In this document: positions 23,370 to 36,868 of the stretch, piece after piece
Layout: every line of letters starts with the position of its first letter
How positions within the stretch are numbered: position 1 is the first letter of the stretch
Assembly (NCBI RefSeq): GCF_000002995.4
Contig: NW_025062476.1
Coordinates: 11,344,501-11,408,500, forward strand
DNA length: 64,000 nucleotides
Direction: 5' to 3'
Source of the DNA: Brugia malayi
Lineage: Eukaryota > Nematoda > Chromadorea > Rhabditida > Onchocercidae
Position numbers and translations under genes: made by a program
Notes under the pieces: model-generated
Told to the model about the DNA's origin: nothing
What the model saw: the letters and a program-made list of their open reading frames with translations, nothing else
The model's database searches: none

Positions 23370-25995
23370 TTCATGTAGTATCATTGCTTCGGGTAAAATT
23401 TTTGAAAATAAATTTTAAATTTCAAATATATTTGTTTAAAGCAGAAATACTTAAATTAGAAAAGTGCTTGTTAAATTACAAAGCATTCAATTCCAATTAT
23501 TTGTAAACATTGTAATTTGTTGCATCAGAATTTTGTTTTTTTTCTTTCTAAATAAAGCATAATTTGTATGATAAATGACTTATTCTGTTATATATCTGAA
23601 CAAAAGCAAATTATTTTTGAATATAAAATTTATTTTTCGAATTATTATTTTTTTTTTTTTAATGTGCAGTAAATAGTTTTATGTTTGAATGAATCATGAA
23701 GTAAACTTTATATGTTTCATGCATTTGAAAAACAATACGTCACATTTTGAGAAATCTTTTTACAAATCTAATAAATAAATTAATAATCGTTTGAAAATTA
23801 TTAAAAAACTTTCAAAAACTAAAAATAAGAAGAGGAATTGGTATCATATCTAGCGTTAAAAAACAAAATAATTAATCCATTTCATCTTTCGTTTCAAAAA
23901 AACTTTATTCATCCTACAACTTAAAATTAACATTGCTATTTAATAATAAGAAAATTGTCGTTAATTTAATGAAATCATAAATATATGATGATTGAATAAC
24001 AGAAATGCAAAGCAGAATTTCGGCTATTTCATTCGACTGCGACATTTCTCGACCAGAATTACATTAACGAAAATGTGAGCAATAATCAACAAATGATAAA
24101 TGCTTCCTAACATCGTTATGATTATGAGAAAAAAATTTTTCTCGAAGTTTTCATTAATAATTAATTATAATAAAATAATAAAAAATGTAAGGAAAAATTT
24201 GAAATACTTCACGCAACATTTCTCAATCGAAGTTATTAATTATTATTAAGAATATAAGCAATAATCAACAATAGCAAATAACTCATGAAATATCATACGA
24301 ATGTCATCACAAATGAAAGAGAACGAATTTTCATAGAAATTTTTAATACCACAGAGTATTTAGTAATAAAAAATAATCTCTTCATCAACAAATATAATAT
24401 TTCTTATTGAAACAATTAATTTTTGCTCGTATATTTGATAACATTTAACCGTCTTATTTAGTTGTATTATTTAGTGCTACTAATAATATATAATGAATTC
24501 AGCTTATTTCAAAAATCTCTCGAAAATAATGAATTATCTCGCTTTTCATTAATAGTTAATGCGTGCTATTTGATAATTAATAATAATGGTCGTAGATTTT
24601 CTAATGATTATTTCTGATAATGAAATGTCGCAATAAACAATGATTGTGATCCAAAACTTTATGTTAGGTATTATTGCAAATAATCATGCAAAAAACTCTT
24701 AGAATGAGTAATTGGATTACGGCAATATTGAAATTTCATTTTATATTACATTCTTCATGAGATTCTAAATATATTTAGGGAAGATTCTGGCAATTATAAT
24801 TTAATCTATCAAACTTTATTCAACAGTATAAATGAAAAATATTTCAATAGTATTAACAATCAAATTATTGAGAAATTTAAGAAATTTTTATGACACCGAA
24901 CAACTTTAATCTTGAAATTGTTTATCAGTTGAATATTTTACAAACATTTTTTTTCTTTAAGTTTTATCTATAAACAATTTTGCTATGATGGTATTCAATT
25001 TGCAAGCGTTTTATATTAATAAGACCCATAACTGCACATTGCATTTATTTATCTTTCAGATAAATTTTAATAAATTTTAGTAAATTTTAATACTTGAATT
25101 TTATTCTGATCAGTTTCTCATTGCTAAAATAGAAAAAAAAACTTTTTTGAAATTTCATTTCTTTTTAATTTTTTGTTTGTTTTTTTTCTCCTTTTTAAAC
25201 CGAATGATAGTGATATGCTTATTTTACTCTGTACAAGAAAGACTTTAAGCTAGAGTAAAATATAATGAAAATTTTAAAAAAAACACTAGTTATTTTATAC
25301 AGTGTTCAAAAAGATTTGAGAGATTGTAGTTTTGATCAAAAAATTACACTCACTTTGCGATTTCCTACAATTTATTTCATATTATTATAATTTTGCAACT
25401 GATAAAAGGAAAGAAAATAAAAACAAGAAAGTACTAGAAACTTGGAAAAAACTCTCTGCTTTTGCAAAAACTTTATTTCATCTAAATCAAGTCAAACTTA
25501 ATAAGTTTATTAAAAAATTTTTTCATTCTTTTCAAAGTATTTTGCTCACTTCAAAAAAAAAAAAAAAAAAAGAAAATTTCAATCGCTTAAAAATTTTCAA
25601 TTATATTCCAAACATAACATCACAAATATTTTTCGCCAAGTAAGCAAGCAAATTTCAAATTTAAATTTCTTATTATACATATGTTTTCGTTTCAATTTTT
25701 ATTGCATTTTTCGATAATATTTCACTTGCAAGCATTGGTTATAAACTGAAAATATTTACATCTAAATATTTTTATGATCCAAATCAACATACATTATTTG
25801 AGGTCAACAGTGACACATTCATCTATCAAAGTGGATGAAATTTGAAATCATCAAATTCGATCATAAATTTGTACGAAATAACAATTATCTTATAAACTTG
25901 ACAACTATAACATTTACTGCTTAAATTTATATATGAATAATTTGAAATTTAAATCTTTTTTTGCAGATTTATTTTTAAGGCGGTTACTTTAAAGT

Positions 25996-26043
25996 AGCAT
26001 ACAATAGAAGTTTTAATATAGCATACAATAGAAGTTTTAATAT
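25996..26043. repeat. Perfect 24-bp tandem duplication
   Basis: Two adjacent identical units beginning AGCATACAATAGAAG, at 25996-26019 and 26020-26043. They lie about 300 bp upstream of the secreted-protein gene, in its presumed 5' region. Confidence 0.95.
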
Positions 26044-26324
26044 AATTCTCTAAGTTTTAGGATAATTCTGAATTTACTAAAAAGTAACACAATATGTTTA
26101 AGTTAGCTTTTTTCTAATCTCTTTCATCTTCATTTAATGTCATTTCAATGATTAGATCAAATAGTCTACACAAAATTGATTTTTTTCTTTATTAATTTAG
26201 ATATAATTACACATACAGTAATTACTATCACAGTATACTTAAAAGTTAACCTTACTGTGAGATGTAAAAAAAAATGTTTACAATAGAGCGATGTTACAGT
26301 ATCATTTTTATGACAATGATTGTG

Positions 26325-26335
26325 TTAAATTACAG
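26325..26335 (+). promoter_or_regulatory. Possible trans-splice acceptor (spliced-leader site)
   Basis: TTAAATTACAG ends seven bases before the ATG at 26343. It supports that ATG as the start and suggests spliced-leader addition, as in the receptor gene at 19679. Inference from consensus and position. Confidence 0.45.
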
Positions 26336-26342
26336 GTTTGTA

Positions 26343-28277
26343 ATGATAAAGATTGACATTTGCATATTTCTATTTGCGCTAATTGCGACATTTGCTTATG
26401 TTAGTATTTCTGTTTATCATGCAAATGTTCATTTTTATTTTACTAATTTTGTCAAATACAATTTCTCATAATTGCAGCAATAATATCATTAATTAATTTT
26501 ATGCATTAATTCAAAGGCTTGTGGACCATCACCGAATGGTGGTCTCAAACCTGATGGCGGTGCAAAACCTTCTGGTGGTGATGGTGGTAAGGGTGATGAG
26601 CGTCGTGTAGTTGTTACTGATGTACCTGGTGTTGTCACTGATGCAGCTGGTGGTGCTACTGAGGCAGCAGATGAAGTTGAGTCTACGACAGCAGAAGAGT
26701 CTGGTGTGACATTTTGGAATTGAAATGAAATTACAGGAGTGAAGTTGAAATGATTCTAATACTGAGGAATAATTCAGATAGGAAAAAGCGAGAAATAGAA
26801 GCAGAAGAAGAAGAGCAAAAATGCAAAAGTGCTGAAGTAATAATAACAACGGATGAGACTGAATCACCAGATGGAGCATTGGAAACTGTCAAGAAATTGG
26901 AAGCAGAGGTGGTAATTTATTAAAAAATGAATTAATGATGATAGCTTGAATTTTGCATAATTGAATGAGTCTGCAAAATTATGCTTAAACTGTTTAAAAA
27001 TTTCAGATTGATCAATCATTCACTCTTCTATATAATTATATTTTTTAAAATTAATTTATGAAATGAATAAAAGTTTGGTAGACGATAAGAATTTAAAGTA
27101 ACTTTTTTGGAATGATTAAATTAAATGTGCAAATTGTTATGATTTCTTTCATTTTAACTTAAAAAATTAAGAGCGCAAATTATTATGATTCTGTTGTTTT
27201 TTTCTTATTCTCATTAATTGCATATTTAAGATTTAATTTTTGAACAAAATAAGAAAATTACAAAAATAATCATAACACAAATTTTTTTTAGATTAAATCT
27301 GTACAAGATAAATTTGCTAAAACAATTCGCCGCATAAAACTTAAAACATCAGGGTCTGTCTTATTAGTTTCAGTTCTCTTCTTTTCCAATTAATTAAATT
27401 CTGTGATTCAGGCAACTTCCTTTTTGAGGAATTTTAGTTTAAAAAAAAAATAAAAAAAATTTAATATTCAATTTCTTTTTTTATCAATGGAATAAATGAA
27501 AATTATTAATTTAACGATTTGCTCATTTCTTTTTTTAGTTAATTTGATAGTAAATTATTGCAGTAAATAAGCATTATTTAATATTTTTTATCATCAATTT
27601 TTATTAATAATATATGATTACAAATTTTTTAAATGTTATGTCACTGAAATAGAACAGGTGTTAAGTTTGACTAATTGTTGACATAGAATTTCTTTTCTTA
27701 ATTCTTAAAAATGAAGATGAAATCAATTAAAAGAAGCTAAAAAGTTTAGTAATGAAAAAATTTACCAAAAAAAAAAATTTATATAAATAATGAAAAATTG
27801 AATTTCAGAGGTGGTGATAAGCTGAAATTAAAATTTGCAGTGGATGCTGAATGTGATACTACTAGACATTTTATTCTCGATACTCTATTTAAGTTGAAAA
27901 CTGTATGTTTTTTTTTTTTTTATTCCACAATATGGCATATTATTTTTTCTTAAAATAAACTTTCTTAAAACAATTATGAATATTTAATTTAAAATAAGAT
28001 TAACTACATCCAATAAAATTAACTGAATGATGAAAAGCCCAGAAAAAAAGAGAAACAGAAACTGATAAAATGATATGATTGTGAATATAACAAGACATTT
28101 CAAATTTTATTTTATTTATAGATACAATCAGCAAAGGTCAAATGTGAATGTGAACCTCCTGTTTACCTTTCGAAGAATGATTTTAGCACAGTGTTGATGA
28201 AAGGATTCAAAAAAGAGCTCAAAAAGGCTGTGAAAAAGGGTAAAAAAGAAATCGGCAAAAAAATGGAACTTTTATGA
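26343..28277 (+). CDS. Unrecognised secreted protein, 237 residues, six exons
   Basis: Exons: 26343-26426, 26517-26703, 26778-26908, 27292-27353, 27809-27902, 28122-28277; every junction is GT-AG and in phase, ending in TGA. The N-terminus is a hydrophobic signal sequence (ICIFLFALIATFAYVSISV), so secretion is likely. Residues 30-60 are rich in Gly, Asp, Pro and Lys (GGLKPDGGAKPSGGDGG). Residues 60-90 are Val/Ala/Thr-rich and acidic. Residues 92-134 are strongly charged (EIEAEEEEQKCKSAE). The C-terminal half has four of the five mature cysteines at about 106, 170, 194 and 196 (CEC pair). It ends in a lysine-rich amphipathic segment (FKKELKKAVKKGKKEIGKK). I recognise no domain; it may be nematode- or genus-specific. 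A longer reading frame from 26274 exists, but the acceptor at 26335 favours the 26343 start. The splice at 26426/26517 is the least certain. Confidence 0.78.
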
Positions 28278-29861
28278 TTGCAATATAAATTCATAGAAAA
28301 AAAAAAAAAAAAAAAAATGTTGCAGGAAAGCATTTGTTTGTTTTTTTTTTCTCTGATAATTTGAACTTAATGAAATTATTTATTTCAGTTGATAAATTGA
28401 TATATTAATAGTAAAATATCACAGTAATTGTCAATCATTATCCTATAATTTTCGCTAATTTTTCTCAAAAAAAAAATTTTTTTTTTTTTTTCAACAGTAG
28501 ATATTTCATTTGTATGATACTTATCAGATATGAAAATATGACAATAATAATATCAAAACAAATTTTGTAAAAAAAAATTTTTGCATAAATATTTGGATTC
28601 TAGCATATCAATAAATTATTAAAGAAGTTTTAAAATTAAGTAATACTTTTAGTAATTATAAGTATTTGCTAAGTGTTATCACTTCTCAACTCTTTGATAT
28701 CTAATCTGATAATTTTCTTGCATAAAGTATAACTGAAAGCATATCTATGCATGCATCAAATAATCAAATTCATCCAGAAATGTCACTTATCAAAGCTGAA
28801 AGATTAAAACGGTCAATTAATGATATCGAATAAAAATTATTTGCCATTTTGGGACGCTTATAATTGGGACCTAATGATAATTGTCACATAAATAATAATT
28901 TAATATTATACTACCAATACTTCTTCATCTCATACAAAATACTACCAATACTTCTTCATCTCATACAATAATAAATAATAGTAGTAAAATTAAAAAAAAT
29001 AAAAATTTGAAATTTTTAAACGAGCTTTGCAATTGTACCTTAGCAAAATGAAATGATCAATAGTTCAGACAAAGCTTGCCGCTAATCAATTATTTATTCT
29101 TGTATAATTATTTATCAGTCAAATTGTCATTGATTACACAATGCATATTGAATAATGCTGGATGACTAAGGGAAGGTGGAAAAAAGTTTAATTTTTGAAC
29201 TGATCGTTGCAAATAAATTGCATTTATAACTCTGTAGAGAGCTGAAAGATTTTCAAAAGTTAATGAAATAATTGCAAAAAATAAAAAATAAAAAAAGTTA
29301 ATTTACAGTTTTTTTTCTACTGGACAAGACACATTTAAATAAAAAAAAAGAGCACTGAGTAAGTTGCGATATAAAAAGAAATTTGTTTCATAATTGAATT
29401 AAATTTGAAATTAAAATAATATTTTACTCAATTATCGCTTCTTTTTTTCTTGTTTCATTGAATGTTTTTTTCAAAAGGAATTTGTTATGAGCAATGAGAA
29501 AATGAAAAAGAAACTTTAAAAAAAAACAGTGAAAGAAATGAACAAATAATGAAAATTTTGATATGTAAATAAGCAAGTAAATAAAAATAAAAGAAAAATA
29601 TTTTCTTGAATTCGAAAATATTTATCCATTTCAAATTGCAATATTTCTAACATATTCAAATATCATTGAAAAAAGAAAAAATAAAAAGAAAAACTCATTC
29701 AAACTATAAAATTCATCAAACTCATACCATGTAATAAATAACAAAATTCAATTTTAACAACTTATATTACTAATTTCTGTATAAACTATAAATGTTTGAA
29801 TAAACTACAAATGATTAAAATGATAGCAAGTAATTGACAACACCTATGATAATAATTAAAA
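28278..29861. other. Convergent intergenic region with one 31-bp tandem repeat
   Basis: Spacer between the secreted-protein gene and the tail of the minus-strand receptor. A 31-bp unit beginning ACTACCAATACTTCTTCATC is present twice at 28910-28970. Poly-A and poly-T runs are common. No further gene seen. Confidence 0.55.
28910..28970. repeat. 31-bp tandem duplication
   Basis: Two adjacent near-perfect copies (28910-28940, 28941-28970) of a unit starting ACTACCAATACTTC. They diverge only in the last bases. Confidence 0.92.
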
Positions 29862-32800
29862 TTAATACTCTTGCTCGTTTTGTTTTTCTTCAATTTGTTG
29901 TTTTTCATATTCGTCAAAATTAATTAATGTATCCATTTCTGTAATAATATTTGTTGATAATTTTATCATTATATCAACTGTTGTTGTTGTTGTTGTTGCT
30001 GTTGTTGTTGTTGTTTTAGATTGTTGCATTCTTTTTTGAGACTCAACACTTGATAGACGTCTGAAAAAGAAACATATAAGAGAAAGGAGGAAATTAGTAT
30101 GAAAATGCTTATCGATAAGATAAATTATAAATTAATTATAATTTTCAATATATATTATTAGTATTACTTCAAAAATAGTATGATAGAATAAAAATTTACT
30201 AGCATATTTGAAGATTTTTTCTTTTTTTTTTCTTTTTTGAATTAATAAAATGAAATTAAAATTAATTAAATGATATTGTTTGTAAAATATAACAAATAAC
30301 TACAATTGCTTTGATTATTTTGAATATAAATTCAGTAAAAGTTTTATTCTAATTAAACTTAATCAATTATGCAAATAACAAATAATTAGGATAGTTTATT
30401 TAAATAGAAATGAATTAACCTTATTTGTTGTGTACGTTCTATTGTATGCAGCGGAAATTGATATCGTTCAAATAGTAAACCACGATTACATGACAAAAAA
30501 TACTGCCATAATTCAATACATAAAGTAAATAATTGCTTTCTTATTTCTTTATTACATGTAAAATAAATTACCTGAAAAAAATATTAAAATTTTCTAAAAA
30601 AAAAAAAAAATAGTTTTGGAATTATAGAAATTAATTAACAATTGATTAAATAATTATTCAGTCTTAAACTAATTATTCAATTTTTTTTTAACTTCATTGT
30701 AAATTAATTTTTAATATGCGTAGCTTAGAAAAATGGAGTAAAAAATTTTTGTCATCTATTTATTAATTAATTAATTAACTTATATGTGGTTATAAATAAA
30801 ATACCGGATTTGAAATGTGCGTAATGGAATAAGAAACGGAATGCAATACGGCAACCCATTTATAGTTAAATGGAAAAATATAATATGATAAATAATATAT
30901 AAGCATATAGCTAGAAAACATTGCTACCACCGTAACGATCTAAAAATTAAATTTGAAATTATGTATAATTTTTAACGTATCAAACTTATTTGATATATTA
31001 CAAAAAAGATATTTGATGTTTTATTAATTGATGTCAAATTACAGTAAATAATTTGACAAAATATTTCAGCAAGCATTTCATTAACTCACTCATTTAAAAG
31101 ATGAAAATTTAAATTTATTAAATTAGTAAATTTTAAAACTAAAACTTTTCAAGCATAAAAAATATTTTGCAGCAAAATAAATAAAAAATTAGAGAATCAA
31201 AAATTCTTTCAATGGTAATTCTAATGCATTATTATTGAAAAGGTAATTTTTTTTTTTTTTGAAATTATGAAAAGTATTTTTTTTTTTATTTAAATGAAAT
31301 TATCTTTTGGATGTAAAATTAAATTTTTGTATTTTTATGGCATTTCAAACTTCCAAACTTTTTTTCATTAGTATTTCTCATCACTTTTTTTACGTGAACC
31401 GAGTGTATTATTTAAACGTCACTCACGTGATCGTTTTCTTTTTTTGCCGTGTGTGACATTTGTAAATTTGCATTTTTCCGTGATTGTTGAAATATGCATT
31501 CTCATTTACAAAACAAATATATTTCAATGAAAGCTATGGGAAAATAAATGTCGCATGACCTGTAGGACAATCCTTTGTTGTTGTCGGCTTGCTTTTTGCA
31601 TAGATTTTCTTGTTAATTCGATATGAGATTGTTGCGCTCCCAATTTCATTGACATTTCTAATAGTAAAACGCTGGCACTACAATAAGAAAAAGTTTTATT
31701 AAAGTTAAAGTAATAAGCAAGAAAAAAAGTATCATTAAAGTTAAGGTAATAAACAAATTATTTTGAGTAAATTTAAATTATTCTTTGAATATTAGCATTG
31801 TCTCATATAATCATTACAATACTATGCCATATTAAGAAAATGATAAAAAGTAATCAATTAGCTTATTAATAAATTGAATTTTTAATTAATAAATGAATGA
31901 TCAGAGAAAAAAAAAAACTCATTTAACAATTTCAATTCATTAACAGTCCATTATTAATTACCAACTTTGCATTTAATTTCATGAATAACAGCATAAGTGA
32001 AAAAAAAAATAAAACATTATTTGATTTAAAGTAGCAAATTAATTACTTAATTAATATTGTGTTCAAATAATTTATTTTCGAATTTATTTCTTCCCTCACT
32101 TATTTCTACAGTATTTTATTTTAAAATTTTAGTGAAATTTTTTTCAAAACTCATTTTTGAAATGATATCTCTTGCATAAATGAATTTTTTTTCTTTAAAA
32201 ATATTTGTTTAGTGAAGCAAACATTAAAAACTAAAACACGAAAAGAATTAAAAAAAAATTTTCCTACATTTTCCAATTACAAAAATTAGAAAAAGTAGAA
32301 TTATCTGATTATTATTATTTTTTTTTTTTTTGCTTAAATATTTATTTTGTATTTAAAATTGTGAAAAATGTGAAATATAACTTAAAATTAATAAATTAAA
32401 AAATAAAGCAAAAAAAAAAGAAAGGAAATTGTATTAAAAAAAATTATGGATAAGCTATAACAGCTAATGAGCCTTATTTTTCCTTTTCAATTTTTTCATT
32501 CTGTCATTATTAGATGACTTTTAGGAATGCTAATTAAATCCACATTTTATTCTTCAAAATTTTTTTTTTTTTTAAAAAAACTATTCAAATTTACTTGTTG
32601 CTAATTAAATGAGATTGATAGAATATTAGGGTGAAATTTATAAAATGATTTAATTTCACTTTACTTCTATAATACCAATAGTAATAACACTTTCGTCATC
32701 GATGAGTAATTCTATCAATGATTTCTATTCTAAATATTTTTCTGATCAATCAATAATTTCAATAGCATTCTTCTACTTTATATGTAGTACTAGAATATTT

Positions 32801-35644
32801 ATACAAGTATTTGATTAAAGAATGTGAAATGAGAATTATGAGATTATTATTAGCAAAATATGAAATAATTGATTATTCATTAAATAGTTGTTGATTAATT
32901 ATATTGTAGTAATTAATTAGCTTAGTTTCTTTTATTAGCATCAAAAAATAATAAAGCAGCAAAATATTTGAATAATAAACATCATAGAAATATATTTATT
33001 TGTAAATTTTTCAAACTTAAAAAAAAAATTCTTTTCATAATAAATTTGAAAAACAAAAAAACGAAAAAACTAACTGTTGAAGAGCACATTTCCTTTTCCA
33101 ACGTTTGTATAATTGTATTAATATAATTGGATTTGATATAGATATTATTATAATTGTACTTAATTCAAGTGGTGTATATGTATAAATATAGATGTTAGTT
33201 TGATTTAAAAAATCTAAATTTCTGTTTCGATTAATTTACAATCTATTAAATTGGAAAAAAAGAAGAAAGATTGTTTTGCTATCAAATCTAATAATTTAAG
33301 AAAAAAAAAAATTTTTTTTTTCTCTATTAATTATATAGAAAAACGTATTTTAAATACTAATTTACAAATTAGTGATAAAAATGAAATGAAATGTGATAAA
33401 AATACATACTATTATCACGTTGATAACCAAATGTGTAATATTCTTTGTTTTGTAATGGAATAATCATACAACATACATTCGATAATAATAAAATTATATT
33501 TTGACCAATAAAAAAAATCCAACAAAATATGCTAAAATTATAAAATGAAGCTTTTTTTTTTTTAATAAACAAATCTTTTTTGTAGAATTTTTTCAGTTTT
33601 TTTTTTTTTTTTTTTTTTTTTAATAAATTATTTAGCAAAATAATTTATAACAAATTTTTGTCATAAAAATATAACATAATAAATCAAATATAATTTAGTA
33701 TTACTTGTAACGCATTATTATTAAACGAAAAGGAAAGGTAAACTTACGACATAGTTAAACAGGAATTTTAAAGTGTGAAAGAAATATTTTAATTGTGATT
33801 TTTTATTGAAAAATTTCTTTAATTTAAGAAAGATTCATTTAAAATTTAAATTCTTTTTAAATTTCATTTAAAATAGAAAAAATTTCTCTTTTTAGATACA
33901 ATTGTTATTTATGGTTTTTTATTAAAATAATTCAATTAAATTAAAAGAATTTATTAAAATAAAAATTTTATTAATAAGAAAAAAAAATGCAATTTACCTG
34001 TAATAACGTATTTTTGTCAACGAAACTAACAGCGTATAACGGCCATAAAATATTATTGCAGCCAGTCGATCCAAACAAACAGCACTTATATGTCTAATTT
34101 AAAATTTGAATTGTATAAAAATTTAAAATGCATATAAAAGTTGTGGTAGAATAAATTTTGATAGCAATAAAATATTAGATTGCACCGGAAAAATTTAATT
34201 TATATTTGAAAAAAATTGTAAATATTTACTCATAAAACTAATTGTTACTAAATTTATATAAAATAACTGAACATAAAAAATATTTGTTATCATAAAAAAT
34301 TTTAGAGAAAATAGCATTTTTTAAAATATTCCAAATTAAAAAAATTCCTACTAAATGGCATAATTGATGAATATTAAAGTTGAAATTGTATAAATTACAT
34401 TTATAAAATTAGTAAAATCAACCGTTTTTAATTAGTAATATCATTTCAGTCAAATTCATTTCTGGAGAGCAAATAAAATTAATCCATCTTTAAATTTATA
34501 CTTTGAAAATTTATTAAATAATTTTTCCATCTTCTGCATATACTTATTATACGAAGCTTATTTATTATATAAATTAATTTTCCTTTTTAATATTAAATCA
34601 AATGAAACTTACTTAAGCAGAATTAACCCTCTTTTTTTTAAATATTTCAATATTTTAATTTTCAAATTTAAACAAAAAAAAACTTTTATTTTAAAAAGGA
34701 ACGAATGTTTACGTAAGTGTAATCGCCCACGCAATCCAATCGATTGTATTAAAAATTTTCATCCATTGCAATGATAAATAATGTCCTTTGAGTATAATTG
34801 GTGGATAAAAGTAAAAAATTGTCACAATGCCATGCAATATATCAGCAAATGCTAAGCTAAGAAGAAGAATAAAACTGAAAAGAAAATGAAAGAAAGTTAA
34901 TTAACAATTTCTTTTTAAATTTCCTTTAATTATTTTTTTTCTTAAAGCAAATTAAATATTTTAAAAATTAAAAAAATGACAAATTAAAAATTTAAATGAA
35001 GAGAAAATACTGGTAAAAATTAATTTTTCTTTTTTATTATTAGCTTATTCATAAAATATTTAAAAAATTTCTATTTTTTTATTCCTTATAAATACATTTT
35101 TTTTTTTTGATAATAAATAATTTTTTATTTTTTAGGTAATTTTAATATTTTTTTTTAATAATAATTCTAGATATTTTTATAATTTTTCAATAATAGTTCT
35201 AGCTTAAAAATTTTTTTTTTTTAACAGTAATGAATGATTTGTTTAATGAGAATTTTTTTTAGATATTTTTCTAATCTGTTATAAATTTTTTCTAATAATT
35301 TTAACAATTCTAGCCAGAAATATCATGTCATATTGAATGCTTAATTAATTATAATACTATTAAGCATAATGTGAATTGGATTATGATGTAAATAAATTCT
35401 GATTATTATTCCGTATAGCTATTAACTGCTTTATGATTACAATTAAAGAATGATTGTAAGTAATGAATGCTTAATAATTACTTATGCTTAGATAATTATG
35501 ATACTTTTATGCATTACATTAGTAATACTAACCTTGGTTTATTCAAATAATTAAATTTCACCAAAACAGCAATCAGTGATGCATTACCAAATATTGCTGT
35601 TAAACCAAGCAATTCTAATATAACAAATAGTGATAAATCGAGTC
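29862..35644 (-). CDS. Rhodopsin-like GPCR (orphan, possibly peptide receptor), N-terminus unresolved
   Basis: Nine phase-consistent exons, read from high to low coordinate: 35533-35644, 34713-34874, 33998-34093, 33410-33531, 33075-33213, 31560-31677, 30805-30939, 30420-30571, 29862-30060; about 410 residues. TM1: LELLGLTAIFGNASLIAVLV. TM2: LLLSLAFADILHGIVTIF. The TM3 end reads HISAVCLDRLAAIIF, with DRL in place of DRY. TM4: IFCWIFFIGQNIILLLSN. TM5: STIIIISISNPIILIQLY. TM6 lacks the usual CWxP (VAMFSSYMLIYYLSYYIF). TM7 carries SNPVIYFTCNKEIRKQL, the NPxxY motif and helix 8. Loop 3 is long and Gln/Lys-rich; the tail has a threonine run and acidic end. No cysteine is seen at the start of TM3 or in loop 2, so the standard disulfide appears absent. 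The start codon was not found; a candidate upstream exon at 36795-36868 fits the phase but has no ATG. The ligand is unknown. Confidence 0.85.
29980..30015. repeat. Trinucleotide microsatellite inside the receptor tail
   Basis: TTGTTG repeats on the plus strand, read as ACA codons on the minus strand, encode five Thr, one Ala and five Thr in the cytoplasmic tail of the receptor. The repeat keeps frame and is likely length-variable. Confidence 0.9.
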
Positions 35645-36794
35645 CTGATACTCTGATAATATTGCAATAAAATTATTTTGAAATGTTCAAAAAGCTCAGA
35701 AAAAAAATTTCTTTATAGTTTAAAATAGATAGTAAGTAATAATAATAGTAAGCCAGAATAGTCTGAATTGTGTAACTAAGTAAAATCTGTGACAATTTAT
35801 ATTACTTCGTAAAAAAACTTTTGTCTTTCAAATTATTGAAAAAGTTTATTCCTAAGTTTACTGATAAATTCATACAGGAATGATTTATTTTATTTTTGTT
35901 TGTAGATTAAAAATGAATAAAACGAGAAGACTAACAATGATCTTTGATCGTTATTCATTGAAGTATTATTTGCTTTAATATTCTGACATTTTCATTTAAG
36001 CTATCAAATCCGCTTATCAAATAAATATCACAATATGATAACAGCAAAATTAGCAGTGCTAAATCACACTTTCAGTTGAAATTTTAGGTATTAATATTAA
36101 GATCAATGAAATAATTAAATGTGAATTGATACCGAATGATAAAATAATCAAAATTTTGGAAATGAATCATATTTTGAATTTATTCCTTTAACCTGAAATT
36201 AATGAGATTAAACTAGCAGCTAATTAATGATTTCTAATGAAATTATCTGAATCGATTTCCTTTTTTTTTTTTTTTTGTTTTTTGTTTTTAAATTAAACAC
36301 ATTGCGAGTATTTATATTATTAGTCCTATCATTGGTAATATTTCCATATATTTTTAAATCGGTTTTAGAAAAATTGAAATGAATGGCTGAAAATTTAATG
36401 AATGATTGCTTATCACTTTAAGAATACTTATTTTCACACAAATATAATTTCAAATATAAATATGTAAAATTATTGATAAAATTATCATAATATTATAATA
36501 TATTAACTCATAGTATCATAATATTAACTAAAAATCATAGTAACAAATTGTAAAAGGAAAATGAAAAATAAAAAGTAAGACTTAATGATAAAATTTTACT
36601 TATTAATTTAACTATTTTAATTTAAACAAAAGGACAAAATTATAATTTTATAAAAAGCTTAAACAACAACGACAAAAATTAGACATAGCAATTTTTTTTA
36701 TTTAATAGAATTTTATAACTAATTATTTTTTTTCGAATTATTTTCAGAATAAAAAATAAACATCGCTTATATTCAATTGTACATTTACGTATAC

Positions 36795-36868
36795 CTCCGA
36801 GATCAAAATAGGTACGTCGAAAAAAATTATTTAAATTTATTTTAATTAAACTATTACTAACATACTTC
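36795..36868 (-). other. Candidate upstream exon of the minus-strand GPCR
   Basis: An open stretch ending in CTCGGAG before a GTATAC donor would join the exon starting at 35644 in phase (…YFDLGG then LDLSLFVI). It contains a run of Asn and basic residues but no ATG, and a stop lies just upstream of a TTG. It could be an internal N-terminal exon or chance. Confidence 0.28.

Larger units (their letters stand above)
23370..26342. other. Intergenic region with one 24-bp tandem repeat
   Basis: No gene supported. The 103-codon frame at 25332-25643 starts with TTG, is lysine- and phenylalanine-rich and crosses an A run, so it is likely noise. Confidence 0.5.

Noticed and set aside
25332..25643. 103-codon open frame on the plus strand
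   Set aside because: It begins with TTG, spans an A run, is Lys/Phe/Asn-rich and has no family likeness.
26529..26879. 116-codon minus-strand open frame
   Set aside because: Antisense shadow of exons 2 and 3 of the secreted-protein gene, whose plus-strand frame has matching splice phases.
33369..33638. 89-codon minus-strand open frame as a separate gene
   Set aside because: Its useful part (33410-33531) is the TM4 exon of the minus-strand GPCR; the rest is poly-lysine from an A/T run.
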